A stretch of DNA of 64,000 nt from Acinetobacter gyllenbergii CIP 110306 = MTCC 11365 (lineage in GTDB: Bacteria > Pseudomonadota > Gammaproteobacteria > Pseudomonadales > Moraxellaceae): positions 62,001 to 126,000 of the forward strand of contig NZ_ATGG01000011.1 in the NCBI RefSeq assembly GCF_000413855.1, given 5' to 3'. Below, one piece after another: positions 1 to 7,340 of this stretch. Numbering within the stretch: the first letter of the stretch is position 1; each line of letters opens with the position of its first letter. A program made the translations under genes and the position numbers. A model generated the notes under the pieces. That model ran no database searches. It was given only the letters and a program-made list of their open reading frames with translations, and was not told the origin of the DNA.

Positions 1-47
1 GATTCAATCATCAAATCGATGAGTTTCTTGATTTTACGGATATCCAT
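1..47 (-). CDS. accB: Biotin carboxyl carrier protein of acetyl-CoA carboxylase, N-terminal fragment
   Basis: Only the first 15 codons are in the window (the gene runs off the left edge). The reverse strand from 47 reads MDIRKIKKLIDLMIE, the typical amino terminus of AccB, which carries biotin for acetyl-CoA carboxylase in fatty acid synthesis. It lies 27 bases downstream of aroQ on the same strand, the common aroQ-accB-accC order in gammaproteobacteria. The biotinylation domain itself cannot be seen. Confidence 0.85.
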   Translation of the reverse strand, partial: MDIRKIKKLIDLMIE

Positions 48-74
48 GAGTGAGCATTCCTAATGTGTTTAAAA

Positions 75-524
75 TTAGTTAGAAGATTGAATTTTTTCGA
101 TAGCGTAATCGAGAGCAAAGGAATAACCCTTTGCACCTAAGCCACAAATTACGCCAATGGCTTTATCTGATAAATATGAGTGATGACGGAATGATTCACG
201 GGCGTGAACATTTGACAAATGAACCTCAATAAATGGGATGGCGACACCAAGTAGGGCATCGCGTAAAGCAACAGATGTGTGGGTCAATGCAGCAGGGTTG
301 ATGATAATAAATTTCACACCCTCGGTTTGTGCTTGATGAATGCGATCGATAATCGCACCTTCCCAGTTACTCTGAAAAGAATTAAGTGTAAGTGATGCGT
401 GTTGAGCTTGAGCAGTGAGTTGCTGGTTAATATCATCCAAAGTGAGATAACCATAAACCTCTGGTTCGCGCTTTCCTAGCAAGTTCAAATTCGGTCCGTG
501 AATCACCAAAATGGTTGAGCTCAT
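75..524 (-). CDS. aroQ: Type II 3-dehydroquinate dehydratase
   Basis: Third step of the shikimate pathway: dehydrates 3-dehydroquinate to 3-dehydroshikimate in the cytoplasm; the type II enzyme is a dodecamer. The 149-residue length is normal. The amino end has the family signature [17 protein letters not shown], giving the catalytic Arg19 and Tyr24. The middle has [17 protein letters not shown], and near residue 100 is the substrate-binding stretch with [15 protein letters not shown], which holds the conserved histidine and arginine. The start is the first ATG, preceded by an intergenic region. It probably forms an operon with accB just downstream. Confidence 0.96.
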   Translation of the reverse strand: MSSTILVIHGPNLNLLGKREPEVYGYLTLDDINQQLTAQAQHASLTLNSFQSNWEGAIIDRIHQAQTEGVKFIIINPAALTHTSVALRDALLGVAIPFIEVHLSNVHARESFRHHSYLSDKAIGVICGLGAKGYSFALDYAIEKIQSSN

Positions 525-1202
525 TCAGCCTGCTCCAATTCTAAATCTGCAAAAGTTTTTTGCAAGATGTCTGCAAAGTTTGCTTATTATGGCACAAAAT
601 TCTGCAATTTTTTTATAATTTGTTTTAATCGATGAAGAAATTTGCATGCCAAGCATGCTGCATATAATGAAAACTTTGCAAGGAATTGGCAATGTTAAAA
701 TATGACAAAATTCAGCGTAATTTAATTTTTAAACATTTTAAACTGAATTGCCCCATTTCGTTCATGGGAATTGTGTAACTCAGCAGTCAAATGATTTAGA
801 TTTATATCGATTGACCTGACTTAAATATCAGCAAAAAAACAGGTTACTGTGTATCTAAATAAGAAAAATCTTCTGACTTTAAAATAATAACATATTGTTT
901 TTTCATGTATTAATAATTTTTTTGCAGATGTTCCACTTAAAGTTGAAAAAATCTGCAGATCCACTGTTAGCGACTATACAACCAGAGAAAAGCAAATGAA
1001 ATATTGCCTTGAATGGTATTGACTCTGGTGATTATGGATTGAACGTTTATATGCATGATTCAGTTGGCAGAAATGATGAAATTTCACATTTGAGATGGCA
1101 GTTAATGACATAAAATTGTCCGAAAAAGATATCCATGCTTTGAATAAGATAACACTACTTAAGAGCTTGCTTTTGATTGGGGCAGTCTCTTATGGGTCTT
1201 TC
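525..1202. other. Long intergenic region upstream of aroQ
   Basis: About 680 AT-rich bases with no intact gene. Two GCATGC palindromes three bases apart sit at 644-649 and 653-658. On the + strand, one frame from the ATG at 928 stays open to the TAA at 1111-1113 except for a single in-frame TGA at 997-999. The second half (1003-1110) reads like protein (SGDYGLNVYMHDSVGRND), but I do not recognise it. A strong + strand terminator follows at 1203, so this may be the remnant of a short gene. The promoter of aroQ must also lie here. Confidence 0.4.
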
Positions 1203-1237
1203 AAAGCTGTCTTGCTATGTCAAGACAGCTTTTTTTT
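1203..1237 (+). terminator. Intrinsic terminator
   Basis: A perfect 12-bp stem, AAAGCTGTCTTG at 1203-1214 and CAAGACAGCTTT at 1221-1232, has a 6-base loop and runs into eight T residues (1230-1237) on the + strand. It can also act weakly as the end of nasS, which converges from the other side. Confidence 0.85.
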
Positions 1238-1247
1238 AGTTTTGCTT

Positions 1248-2282
1248 TTATGACAGGAGCGAAGCTGCTTGAAAGGTTTCAGCGAGTAAACAGTTTTGTG
1301 CCTGATCACGATAAGTCGTTTCATCGAGTGCGAAGCCATTCCATTTCTGCATTTGTTGAAACAGCCATTCAAAATCTTGTGCTTTAGGTTCGGCACTAGC
1401 TTGTACAAAATTCCGAATGATATTTTGGATGGTGAAGTATTTTTCAACATGGACTTCTGGCGAGCAATCGAATTGAATCATATCAAATTCAATCAGAAGT
1501 TGCCATACTGGACTGAAATCATCCAGCAGTCGCAATTCATGTTGGGCTTTCATGATCGCGCTGGTTAAGGCAATCAAGGTATCTGGGTGTTGTTGCGCCC
1601 ATTCCTGCGTGACCGCTAAGACTTTATCTGCAACATTGGGAATAATGTGCTGACTCGAACAGACGAGGTGGCTTAAACCTTGTAACTCGGCCTGAGTATT
1701 CCACGGTTCTCCGACACAAAATCCATCTATGAGATGGTTACTGATCGCTTCAACCATGTAAGGAGGCGGCAGGGTTTTCATTTGAATGGATTGCGCCAGT
1801 TTAGGATCGGCCAAAGCTAACCATTCTCGCAGACAATAGTGATGAATCGAGTGTTGGAATACATGTGCTAAAGAGACGTTTTGGTGCTGGTGAATATAAT
1901 CCGTCAGTTTCTTGGCTGAACTTTCCGCAGAATCTTGTTTCTGAATATCCAGTGCATAACAGAGCTTTTGACTTAAGCTGATAAAGGCACGGTTTTCACT
2001 GAGCACTAACGGGGTTTGCAGTGGAATCCCGATTTGATCTGTTCCGACCGCTGCTGCTGGCAGCATGGCAGACAGGCAATGCGCGGCATCGAGTAAGCCA
2101 AAAGCTAAACGATCACGTAGGCTGGCCCAAGATGCTTCTTTGACTAAATTGACATTTAAGCCGACCTCTTCAAAAAAACCACGCTGTTTAGCCCAGAGTA
2201 ATGCAACACAATCAAGTAATGGAATATAGCCAAGTTGTAATTCAGTTTTTTCTACTTTCTTTAATTCGACTAAATGGCTCAT
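1248..2282 (-). CDS. nasS: Nitrate/nitrite sensor protein NasS (NrtA/CmpA-like, cytoplasmic)
   Basis: Resembles periplasmic nitrate-binding proteins of the NrtA/CmpA family but has no signal peptide: it begins with a polar segment and then LQLGYIPLLDCVALLWAKQRGFFEEVGL. That is the pattern of the cytoplasmic sensor NasS. In characterised NasS-NasT systems NasS holds the RNA-binding protein NasT inactive until nitrate or nitrite binds. A later segment, IDGFCVGEPWNTQAE, is also typical of the family. The ATG follows the nasT stop directly (stop at 2283-2285), so the two are translationally adjacent and co-transcribed. The pair is divergent from the nitrate transporter, which fits control of that operon. 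Confidence 0.88.
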   Translation of the reverse strand: MSHLVELKKVEKTELQLGYIPLLDCVALLWAKQRGFFEEVGLNVNLVKEASWASLRDRLAFGLLDAAHCLSAMLPAAAVGTDQIGIPLQTPLVLSENRAFISLSQKLCYALDIQKQDSAESSAKKLTDYIHQHQNVSLAHVFQHSIHHYCLREWLALADPKLAQSIQMKTLPPPYMVEAISNHLIDGFCVGEPWNTQAELQGLSHLVCSSQHIIPNVADKVLAVTQEWAQQHPDTLIALTSAIMKAQHELRLLDDFSPVWQLLIEFDMIQFDCSPEVHVEKYFTIQNIIRNFVQASAEPKAQDFEWLFQQMQKWNGFALDETTYRDQAQNCLLAETFQAASLLS

Positions 2283-2873
2283 CTATTCATCCTTTAGTTG
2301 ATTATTTAAAAGCTGTTGGGCATCCAGTAAACGTCGAGCCATTTCTCCAATGGTCATACGATGGCTCATGGCATTTTTTCTGAGTAATTGAAAGGCCGTA
2401 TCTTCACTTAAGCCATGCAGTTGCATCAGCAATACTTTGGCTTTTTCAACATCTTTACGGTCTGCAAGTTTGGTTTTGGCATCTTTGAGGTCACATTCTA
2501 GCTTTTTATGCTTTTTATATTGCTCAATCGAAATGTCTAAAATGGTGTGTAAGCGACTGGGATCAATGCCATCGACGATATAGGCGGTAATCCCTGCATC
2601 AATGGCTTGTTTAATGGTGTCTTTATCAGTGTTCTTGGTAAACAAGACTGTTGGTAGGTCAAAGTTGCTGACACAACTTTCAATCACATCACGATGAGGA
2701 TGATCCATATCAAGCAGAATGACGTCCGCTTGAAGATGTTCGAGTTTAAAAATATTGAGATGATCGAGGGTAAAACAAGCAACTACATCAAAGTCATGTT
2801 CAATTAAACAGTTTTTTATGTATTCAGCCCGAGCCTGGTCGTCATCAATAAGTGCGATCTTGAGTTTCGGCAT
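2283..2873 (-). CDS. nasT: ANTAR-domain antitermination regulator NasT
   Basis: An N-terminal receiver-like domain (residues about 5-120, LKIALIDDD, with Asp55 in VILLDMDHPHRD) is followed by a coiled linker and a C-terminal ANTAR RNA-binding domain (about 128-190, with KAKVLLMQLHGLSEDTAFQLLRKNAM). ANTAR proteins bind paired hexaloop hairpins in leader RNA and prevent termination; NasT is normally restrained by NasS. I chose the ATG at 2871-2873 because MPKLKIALIDDD is the usual start. The frame stays open to an upstream ATG at 2939, which would add 22 residues. Neither start has a clear ribosome site. The likely RNA target is in the leader at 3288-3348. Confidence 0.9.
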   Translation of the reverse strand: MPKLKIALIDDDQARAEYIKNCLIEHDFDVVACFTLDHLNIFKLEHLQADVILLDMDHPHRDVIESCVSNFDLPTVLFTKNTDKDTIKQAIDAGITAYIVDGIDPSRLHTILDISIEQYKKHKKLECDLKDAKTKLADRKDVEKAKVLLMQLHGLSEDTAFQLLRKNAMSHRMTIGEMARRLLDAQQLLNNQLKDE

Positions 2874-3078
2874 AGTATTTAGGTCAAACGATGGGTTGTG
2901 CACAGATATAAAGTGCTGTGCGTATTGTTTTTGAAGCAAAATTAGTGCCAGTCAACGTGTTTTGATTTCTTATTCGGTGCAATCGCTCCATTGGCGTATT
3001 GTTTATGCGCTTTATTGTACCGTTATGAAGGAAGAGAAGAAATGGAGAAAATGGATTTATCTATTTCAGAATAAGGAT

Positions 3079-3095
3079 TGCACTGTTTGGGTGCG
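3079..3095 (+). promoter_or_regulatory. Putative NtrC (NRI) binding site
   Basis: TGCACT-GTTTG-GGTGCG matches the NtrC dyad consensus TGCACY-N5-GGTGCA in 11 of 12 half-site positions. It lies about 180 bases upstream of the sigma-54 promoter at 3259, a normal distance for an enhancer. NtrC is encoded at 47.6-49.1 kb of this window. Confidence 0.6.
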
Positions 3096-3258
3096 TAAAA
3101 GGAGTTGTTTTGAAGCAGTGCAGATTGTGATTTAAAACAGGGCGTTGCACTGAATGTATCAGATAGAACTCGCTTGATGATATTTCTTAATAAATTAAAA
3201 ATATATAAATATGATATAAAACAATGGTTAATAGTTTTTTGTAAGTTGATTCTCATAC

Positions 3259-3275
3259 TTGGCACAGCAATTGCT
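3259..3275 (+). promoter_or_regulatory. Sigma-54 (RpoN) promoter of the nitrate assimilation operon
   Basis: TTGGCAC-AGCAA-TTGCT matches the -24/-12 consensus (TTGGCAC-N5-TTGCW) completely, with the GG and GC doublets ten bases apart. The predicted RNA start is about 3285-3288, immediately before the paired hairpins of the leader. Sigma-54 promoters need an enhancer activator, consistent with the NtrC-like site upstream. Confidence 0.85.
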
Positions 3276-3287
3276 ATTTATTTTCTG

Positions 3288-3348
3288 AGTCAAAGATGAC
3301 TTGCAAAATTGTAAGACGGCCAACGATGTCCGATCTGATCGGTTTGTT
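3288..3348 (+). promoter_or_regulatory. Candidate NasT (ANTAR) antitermination leader: two hexaloop hairpins and terminator-like hairpin
   Basis: Hairpin 1 is AGTC-AAAGAT-GACT (3288-3301). Hairpin 2 is CGGCC-AACGAT-GTCCG (3317-3332), with one mismatch in the stem. Both six-base loops have A at position 1 and G at position 4, the signature of ANTAR target RNAs. A third hairpin, CCGAT-CTG-ATCGG (3330-3342), is followed by TTTGTT. It shares the CCG strand with hairpin 2, so the two are mutually exclusive, as expected for antiterminator versus terminator. The terminator stem is short, so termination may be partial. The leader begins at the predicted sigma-54 start and ends before the transporter gene. 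Confidence 0.65.
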
Positions 3349-3401
3349 GATACAGCGTGATGTGTCAACAACACAAGATACGTTCAGTATGGGAGATGGC
3401 A

Positions 3402-4754
3402 ATGTCTTTAGATTTATCGGCGAAAAAAGCCACATCAATTAAGTTATTCAACTTTTCTGCACCTGCGATGCGCGCATTCCACATGAGTTGGCTTGCTTTC
3501 TTCGTGTGTTTCTTTGCTTGGTTTGCTTGTGCACCTTTAATGCCCGTGATTGCGGGTGAGTTTCATCTCACCAAAGATCAGATTGCCAATATTAACATTG
3601 CTGCTGTCGCAATCACGATTGTGGTTCGTTTGATCGTTGGCCCATTGTGTGACAAATACGGCCCACGTAAAACTTACACCGCTTTACTCCTGCTTGGAAG
3701 TATTCCCGTATTTGGTGTTGCTGCAGCAAACAGTTATGAGTCTTTTCTGTTCTTCCGCTTATTGATTGGCGCAATTGGCGCCAGCTTTGTGATTACGCAA
3801 TACCATACCAGCGTCATGTTTGCCTCTAATGTTGTTGGAACTGCGAATGCCGCTTCAGCGGGTTGGGGTAACGCAGGTGGTGGTGCGACACAAGCCTTGA
3901 TGCCTTTACTGTTAGCGGCCTTAGTGATGTTCGGTGTTGAACAAGCCATGGGCTTGAGAATTGCATTACTTGTGCCCGGTGTGATGATGGTGATCGTTGG
4001 TGTGCTTTATTGGAAGCTGACCCAAGACTGTCCACAAGGCGATTTTAAAGAACTGCGCGCGCAAGGTGTGGTGGTGGGAAGCGATAAAAAAGGTGGCATG
4101 GCAATCCTACTGCACGCGGCGCGTAATTATCGGGTCTGGATTCTATTCTGCTCTTATGCAGCATGTTTCGGCATTGAGATCTTCATGCACAACATCATTG
4201 CGATGTATTACGTCGAGCACTTCAACTTTGGCTTAAAAGAAGCAGGACTGGCAGCTGGGGTTTTTGGTTTGCTGGCACTGTTTGCCCGTGCGCTTGGCGG
4301 TATTGTTTCAGACAAAGTCGCGCTAAAAAAAGGGTTGGACGGACGCACCAAAATCTTGTTTTTGTTGATCTTGGGAGAAGGGCTATTCCTGATGCTATTC
4401 GCGCATATGAATAGTGCAGTCCTTGCAATTCTTAGTATGACCATCTTCGCGTTGTTCACCCATATGGCGTGTGGTGCAACCTATGCTTTGGTTCCATTTA
4501 TTGATCGTGAAGCGCTGGGTGGCGTGGCAGGCATTATTGGTGCAGGTGGCAATGTCGGTGCAGTGGCAGCAGGATTCTTGCTAAAAGGAATGGTCGATTT
4601 TCAAACCTGTTTAATGGTTTTAGGTGGCTTGGTGGTGATTGCTGCAAGCTCAGTAATGCTCATTCGGTTTTCGGTAGAGCATAAACAAAAAGAACAACAG
4701 CTGTTTGAACAGGCGGTATTGGAACGTCGTTCAGAACAAAGTAGCGCAGCTTAA
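3402..4754 (+). CDS. narK: Nitrate/nitrite MFS transporter (NarK/NrtP family)
   Basis: Inner-membrane transporter of the major facilitator superfamily that brings nitrate into the cell for assimilation. It has about 12 hydrophobic segments; family features are RLIVGPLCDKYGPRKTY between the early segments, the glycine-rich nitrate signature AASAGWGNAGGGATQ (about residues 150-165), and a second one, GGVAGIIGAGGNVGAVAAG, in the C-terminal half. The frame is open from a GTG at 3357, but GGGAG at 3391-3395 fits the ATG at 3402 with six-base spacing, so I start there (450 residues). It is first gene of the operon behind the sigma-54/ANTAR control region; nirB follows after 28 bases. Some nomenclatures call this nasA. 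Confidence 0.93.
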   Translation: MSLDLSAKKATSIKLFNFSAPAMRAFHMSWLAFFVCFFAWFACAPLMPVIAGEFHLTKDQIANINIAAVAITIVVRLIVGPLCDKYGPRKTYTALLLLGSIPVFGVAAANSYESFLFFRLLIGAIGASFVITQYHTSVMFASNVVGTANAASAGWGNAGGGATQALMPLLLAALVMFGVEQAMGLRIALLVPGVMMVIVGVLYWKLTQDCPQGDFKELRAQGVVVGSDKKGGMAILLHAARNYRVWILFCSYAACFGIEIFMHNIIAMYYVEHFNFGLKEAGLAAGVFGLLALFARALGGIVSDKVALKKGLDGRTKILFLLILGEGLFLMLFAHMNSAVLAILSMTIFALFTHMACGATYALVPFIDREALGGVAGIIGAGGNVGAVAAGFLLKGMVDFQTCLMVLGGLVVIAASSVMLIRFSVEHKQKEQQLFEQAVLERRSEQSSAA

Positions 4755-4782
4755 TCAAAGATTAGATTTGAGGAGAAACACA

Positions 4783-7329
4783 ATGAAATTAGTGATGATT
4801 GGTCACGGTATGGTGGGGCATAAATTCATCGAAGCCATCTTAGAGAAAGCTGATGATGAACTAGAAATTACCATCCTTGCTGAAGAACCACGTATTGCCT
4901 ATGACCGTGTCCATTTGACTGAATATTTCTCTGGTAAAACAGCCAAAGATTTATCCTTAGCACGTTTTGATTTCGCTGATGCACATGGTATTGACCTCAG
5001 ACTAAACACCAAAGCGGTGGAAATTAATGCAGCTGAGCAAACAGTGACCACCAATTTCGGTGATGTGATTCATTATGACAAACTGGTCTTAGCTACAGGT
5101 TCTTATGCCTTTGTTCCACCGATCTCAGGTAATGATCGTGAAAACTGTTTTGTCTATCGTACCATTGAGGATTTAGACGCTATTCGTGCTGCAAGTTTAA
5201 ATGCTAAAACAGGTGTGGTGATTGGTGGTGGCTTATTGGGTCTTGAAGCGGCTAAAGCACTGCGTGATTTAAATCTGGAAACGCATGTAGTGGAGTTTGC
5301 TCCGCGTTTGATGGCAGTACAAATTGATGATCTTGGCGGTAAAGTATTACGCCGTAAAATTGAAAATCTTGGGGTCAAAGTTCATACCCAAAAAGCGACA
5401 CAATGTATTGAAGCGGGTGATAGTGCAACCCATGTCATGAAGTTTGCGGATGGCAGCGAGCTGGAAACAGACATTATTTTATTCTCGGCAGGGATTCGCC
5501 CACGTGATGAATTGGCACGACTCAGTGGATTGGCATTGGGTGAGCGTGGCGGGATTAAAATCAATGATTATTGCCAAACCTCAGATCAACATATCTATGC
5601 GATTGGTGAATGTGCGCTGTGGGATAACAAAATCTATGGTCTGGTCGCACCAGGTTATGACATGGCACGCATTGCCGCAAAACATATCCTGGCCGAAGAA
5701 ACCCATTGTTTTGCGGGTGCAGATATGAGCACCAAGTTGAAATTGATGGGGGTTGATGTTGCCTCTGTCGGTGATGCGCATGGCATGACACCAAACTCAC
5801 TCAGCTATTTCTATGCCGATGAAGATAGCTTGGTCTATAAAAAGATCGTGGTCGATGCAGATAAAACCAAGTTGCTCGGTGCAGTCTTGGTCGGTGATGC
5901 CAAAGAATACAATGACCTACTACAAATGATGCTGAATGGGCTGGCACTACCAGAAACGCCTGAAAGTTTGATCATGCCCGGCTTTGCCGATTCGGGCGCT
6001 AAAGCAGGTGGCAGTGGTGTCGATTTATTGCCTGATAGTGCCACCATTTGTTCATGTAACAACGTGTCTAAAGCCGATATTTGCCAAGCGATTTGTGACG
6101 GCTCAACCTCTTTGGGTGCTTTGAAAAAATGTACCAAAGCAGCGACAGCCTGTGGTGGTTGTGCACCTTTAGTCACACAAGTGTTGAAGTCTGAGCTACA
6201 ACGCCAAGGCGTAACGGTCAATAACCATGTTTGTGAACACTTCCCATACTCACGCCAAGAGATTTATCACTTGGTTCGTGTCAATGAAATCAAGACTTTT
6301 GATGATTTGATTCATCAACATGGTCATGGTTTAGGCTGTGATATTTGTAAGCCAATGGCGGCTAATATTTTGGCATCGTGCTGGAATGATTTTGTACTGG
6401 AACCAAGCCATGCGGGTCTACAAGACAGTAATGATTACTACTTGGGCAATATTCAAAAAGATGGTTCTTACTCGGTTGTGCCGCGTATGGCAGGCGGGGA
6501 AGTCACACCTGATGGCTTAATCGCTGTTGGTCAAATTGCCAAAAAATATAACCTATATACCAAAATTACCGGTGGACAACGGGTTGACTTATTTGGTGCA
6601 CAAATCCATCAGTTACCATTTATTTGGGAAGAACTCAACGCAGCAGGTTTTGAATCTGGCCATGCGTACGGTAAATCCTTACGTACCGTGAAATCTTGTG
6701 TCGGTAGTACATGGTGTCGTTATGGTGTTGATGATTCTGTTGGCTTGGCGATTGAACTTGAGAATCGCTATAAAGGCTTACGTTCACCACATAAATTGAA
6801 AATGGCGGTGTCGGGTTGTACCCGTGAATGTGCCGAAGCCCAAGGTAAAGATGTTGGGGTGATTGCCACCGAGAAAGGCTGGAACTTATATGTCTGTGGA
6901 AATGGCGGTATGAAACCACGCCATGCCGAGCTATTGGCGTCAGATCTTGATACCGAAACATTGATTCGTTATATCGACCGTTTCTTTATGTTCTATATTC
7001 AAACCGCAGATCGTTTACAACGTACCAGCGTATGGCGTGACAATATGGAAGGCGGTTTGGATTATCTCAAATCAGTGATTGTCGATGATTCGCTAGGACT
7101 TGCCGAAGAACTCGAAAGTCGTATGAGTCATGTGATTGGGACTTATCAAGATGAATGGCGTACTGCGGTTGAAGATCCTGAGATTCGTAAACGTTTCCAA
7201 ACCTATATCAATGCCAGTGCAGAACAGCAAGCTGATCCACATATTCAGTTTACCCAAGTACGTGATCAGATTCGTCCTTTGAATGACGCTGAACGTTCAG
7301 TCGATCGTATCCCAATGGTTGAAGCATAA
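4783..7329 (+). CDS. nirB: Assimilatory nitrite reductase [NAD(P)H], large subunit
   Basis: Six-electron reduction of nitrite to ammonium with siroheme, [4Fe-4S] and FAD. Domains in order: an FAD/NAD(P)H reductase module (GHGMVGHKF at the start, the dinucleotide site VIGGGLLGLEAA near 150); a BFD-like [2Fe-2S] segment (CSCNN ... CGGCAP, about 425-465); then sulfite/nitrite reductase domains. The siroheme/[4Fe-4S] ligands are C-x5-C in CVGSTWC and C-x3-C in CTRECAEAQGKD (about 645-690). At 848 residues it has the normal length. The ATG at 4783 has AGGAG eight bases ahead; longer readings would overlap the transporter gene. The small subunit follows 11 bases downstream. Confidence 0.96.
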   Translation: MKLVMIGHGMVGHKFIEAILEKADDELEITILAEEPRIAYDRVHLTEYFSGKTAKDLSLARFDFADAHGIDLRLNTKAVEINAAEQTVTTNFGDVIHYDKLVLATGSYAFVPPISGNDRENCFVYRTIEDLDAIRAASLNAKTGVVIGGGLLGLEAAKALRDLNLETHVVEFAPRLMAVQIDDLGGKVLRRKIENLGVKVHTQKATQCIEAGDSATHVMKFADGSELETDIILFSAGIRPRDELARLSGLALGERGGIKINDYCQTSDQHIYAIGECALWDNKIYGLVAPGYDMARIAAKHILAEETHCFAGADMSTKLKLMGVDVASVGDAHGMTPNSLSYFYADEDSLVYKKIVVDADKTKLLGAVLVGDAKEYNDLLQMMLNGLALPETPESLIMPGFADSGAKAGGSGVDLLPDSATICSCNNVSKADICQAICDGSTSLGALKKCTKAATACGGCAPLVTQVLKSELQRQGVTVNNHVCEHFPYSRQEIYHLVRVNEIKTFDDLIHQHGHGLGCDICKPMAANILASCWNDFVLEPSHAGLQDSNDYYLGNIQKDGSYSVVPRMAGGEVTPDGLIAVGQIAKKYNLYTKITGGQRVDLFGAQIHQLPFIWEELNAAGFESGHAYGKSLRTVKSCVGSTWCRYGVDDSVGLAIELENRYKGLRSPHKLKMAVSGCTRECAEAQGKDVGVIATEKGWNLYVCGNGGMKPRHAELLASDLDTETLIRYIDRFFMFYIQTADRLQRTSVWRDNMEGGLDYLKSVIVDDSLGLAEELESRMSHVIGTYQDEWRTAVEDPEIRKRFQTYINASAEQQADPHIQFTQVRDQIRPLNDAERSVDRIPMVEA

Positions 7330-7340
7330 GGAGAACTCAA

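Noticed and set aside
997..999. TGA as a selenocysteine codon
   Set aside because: No selenocysteine insertion element visible and no recognisable selenoprotein family; decay is simpler.
3023..3265. 80-residue frame on the minus strand in the nitrate control region
   Set aside because: It covers the NtrC site and runs across the sigma-54 promoter, with no ribosome site; a chance frame.
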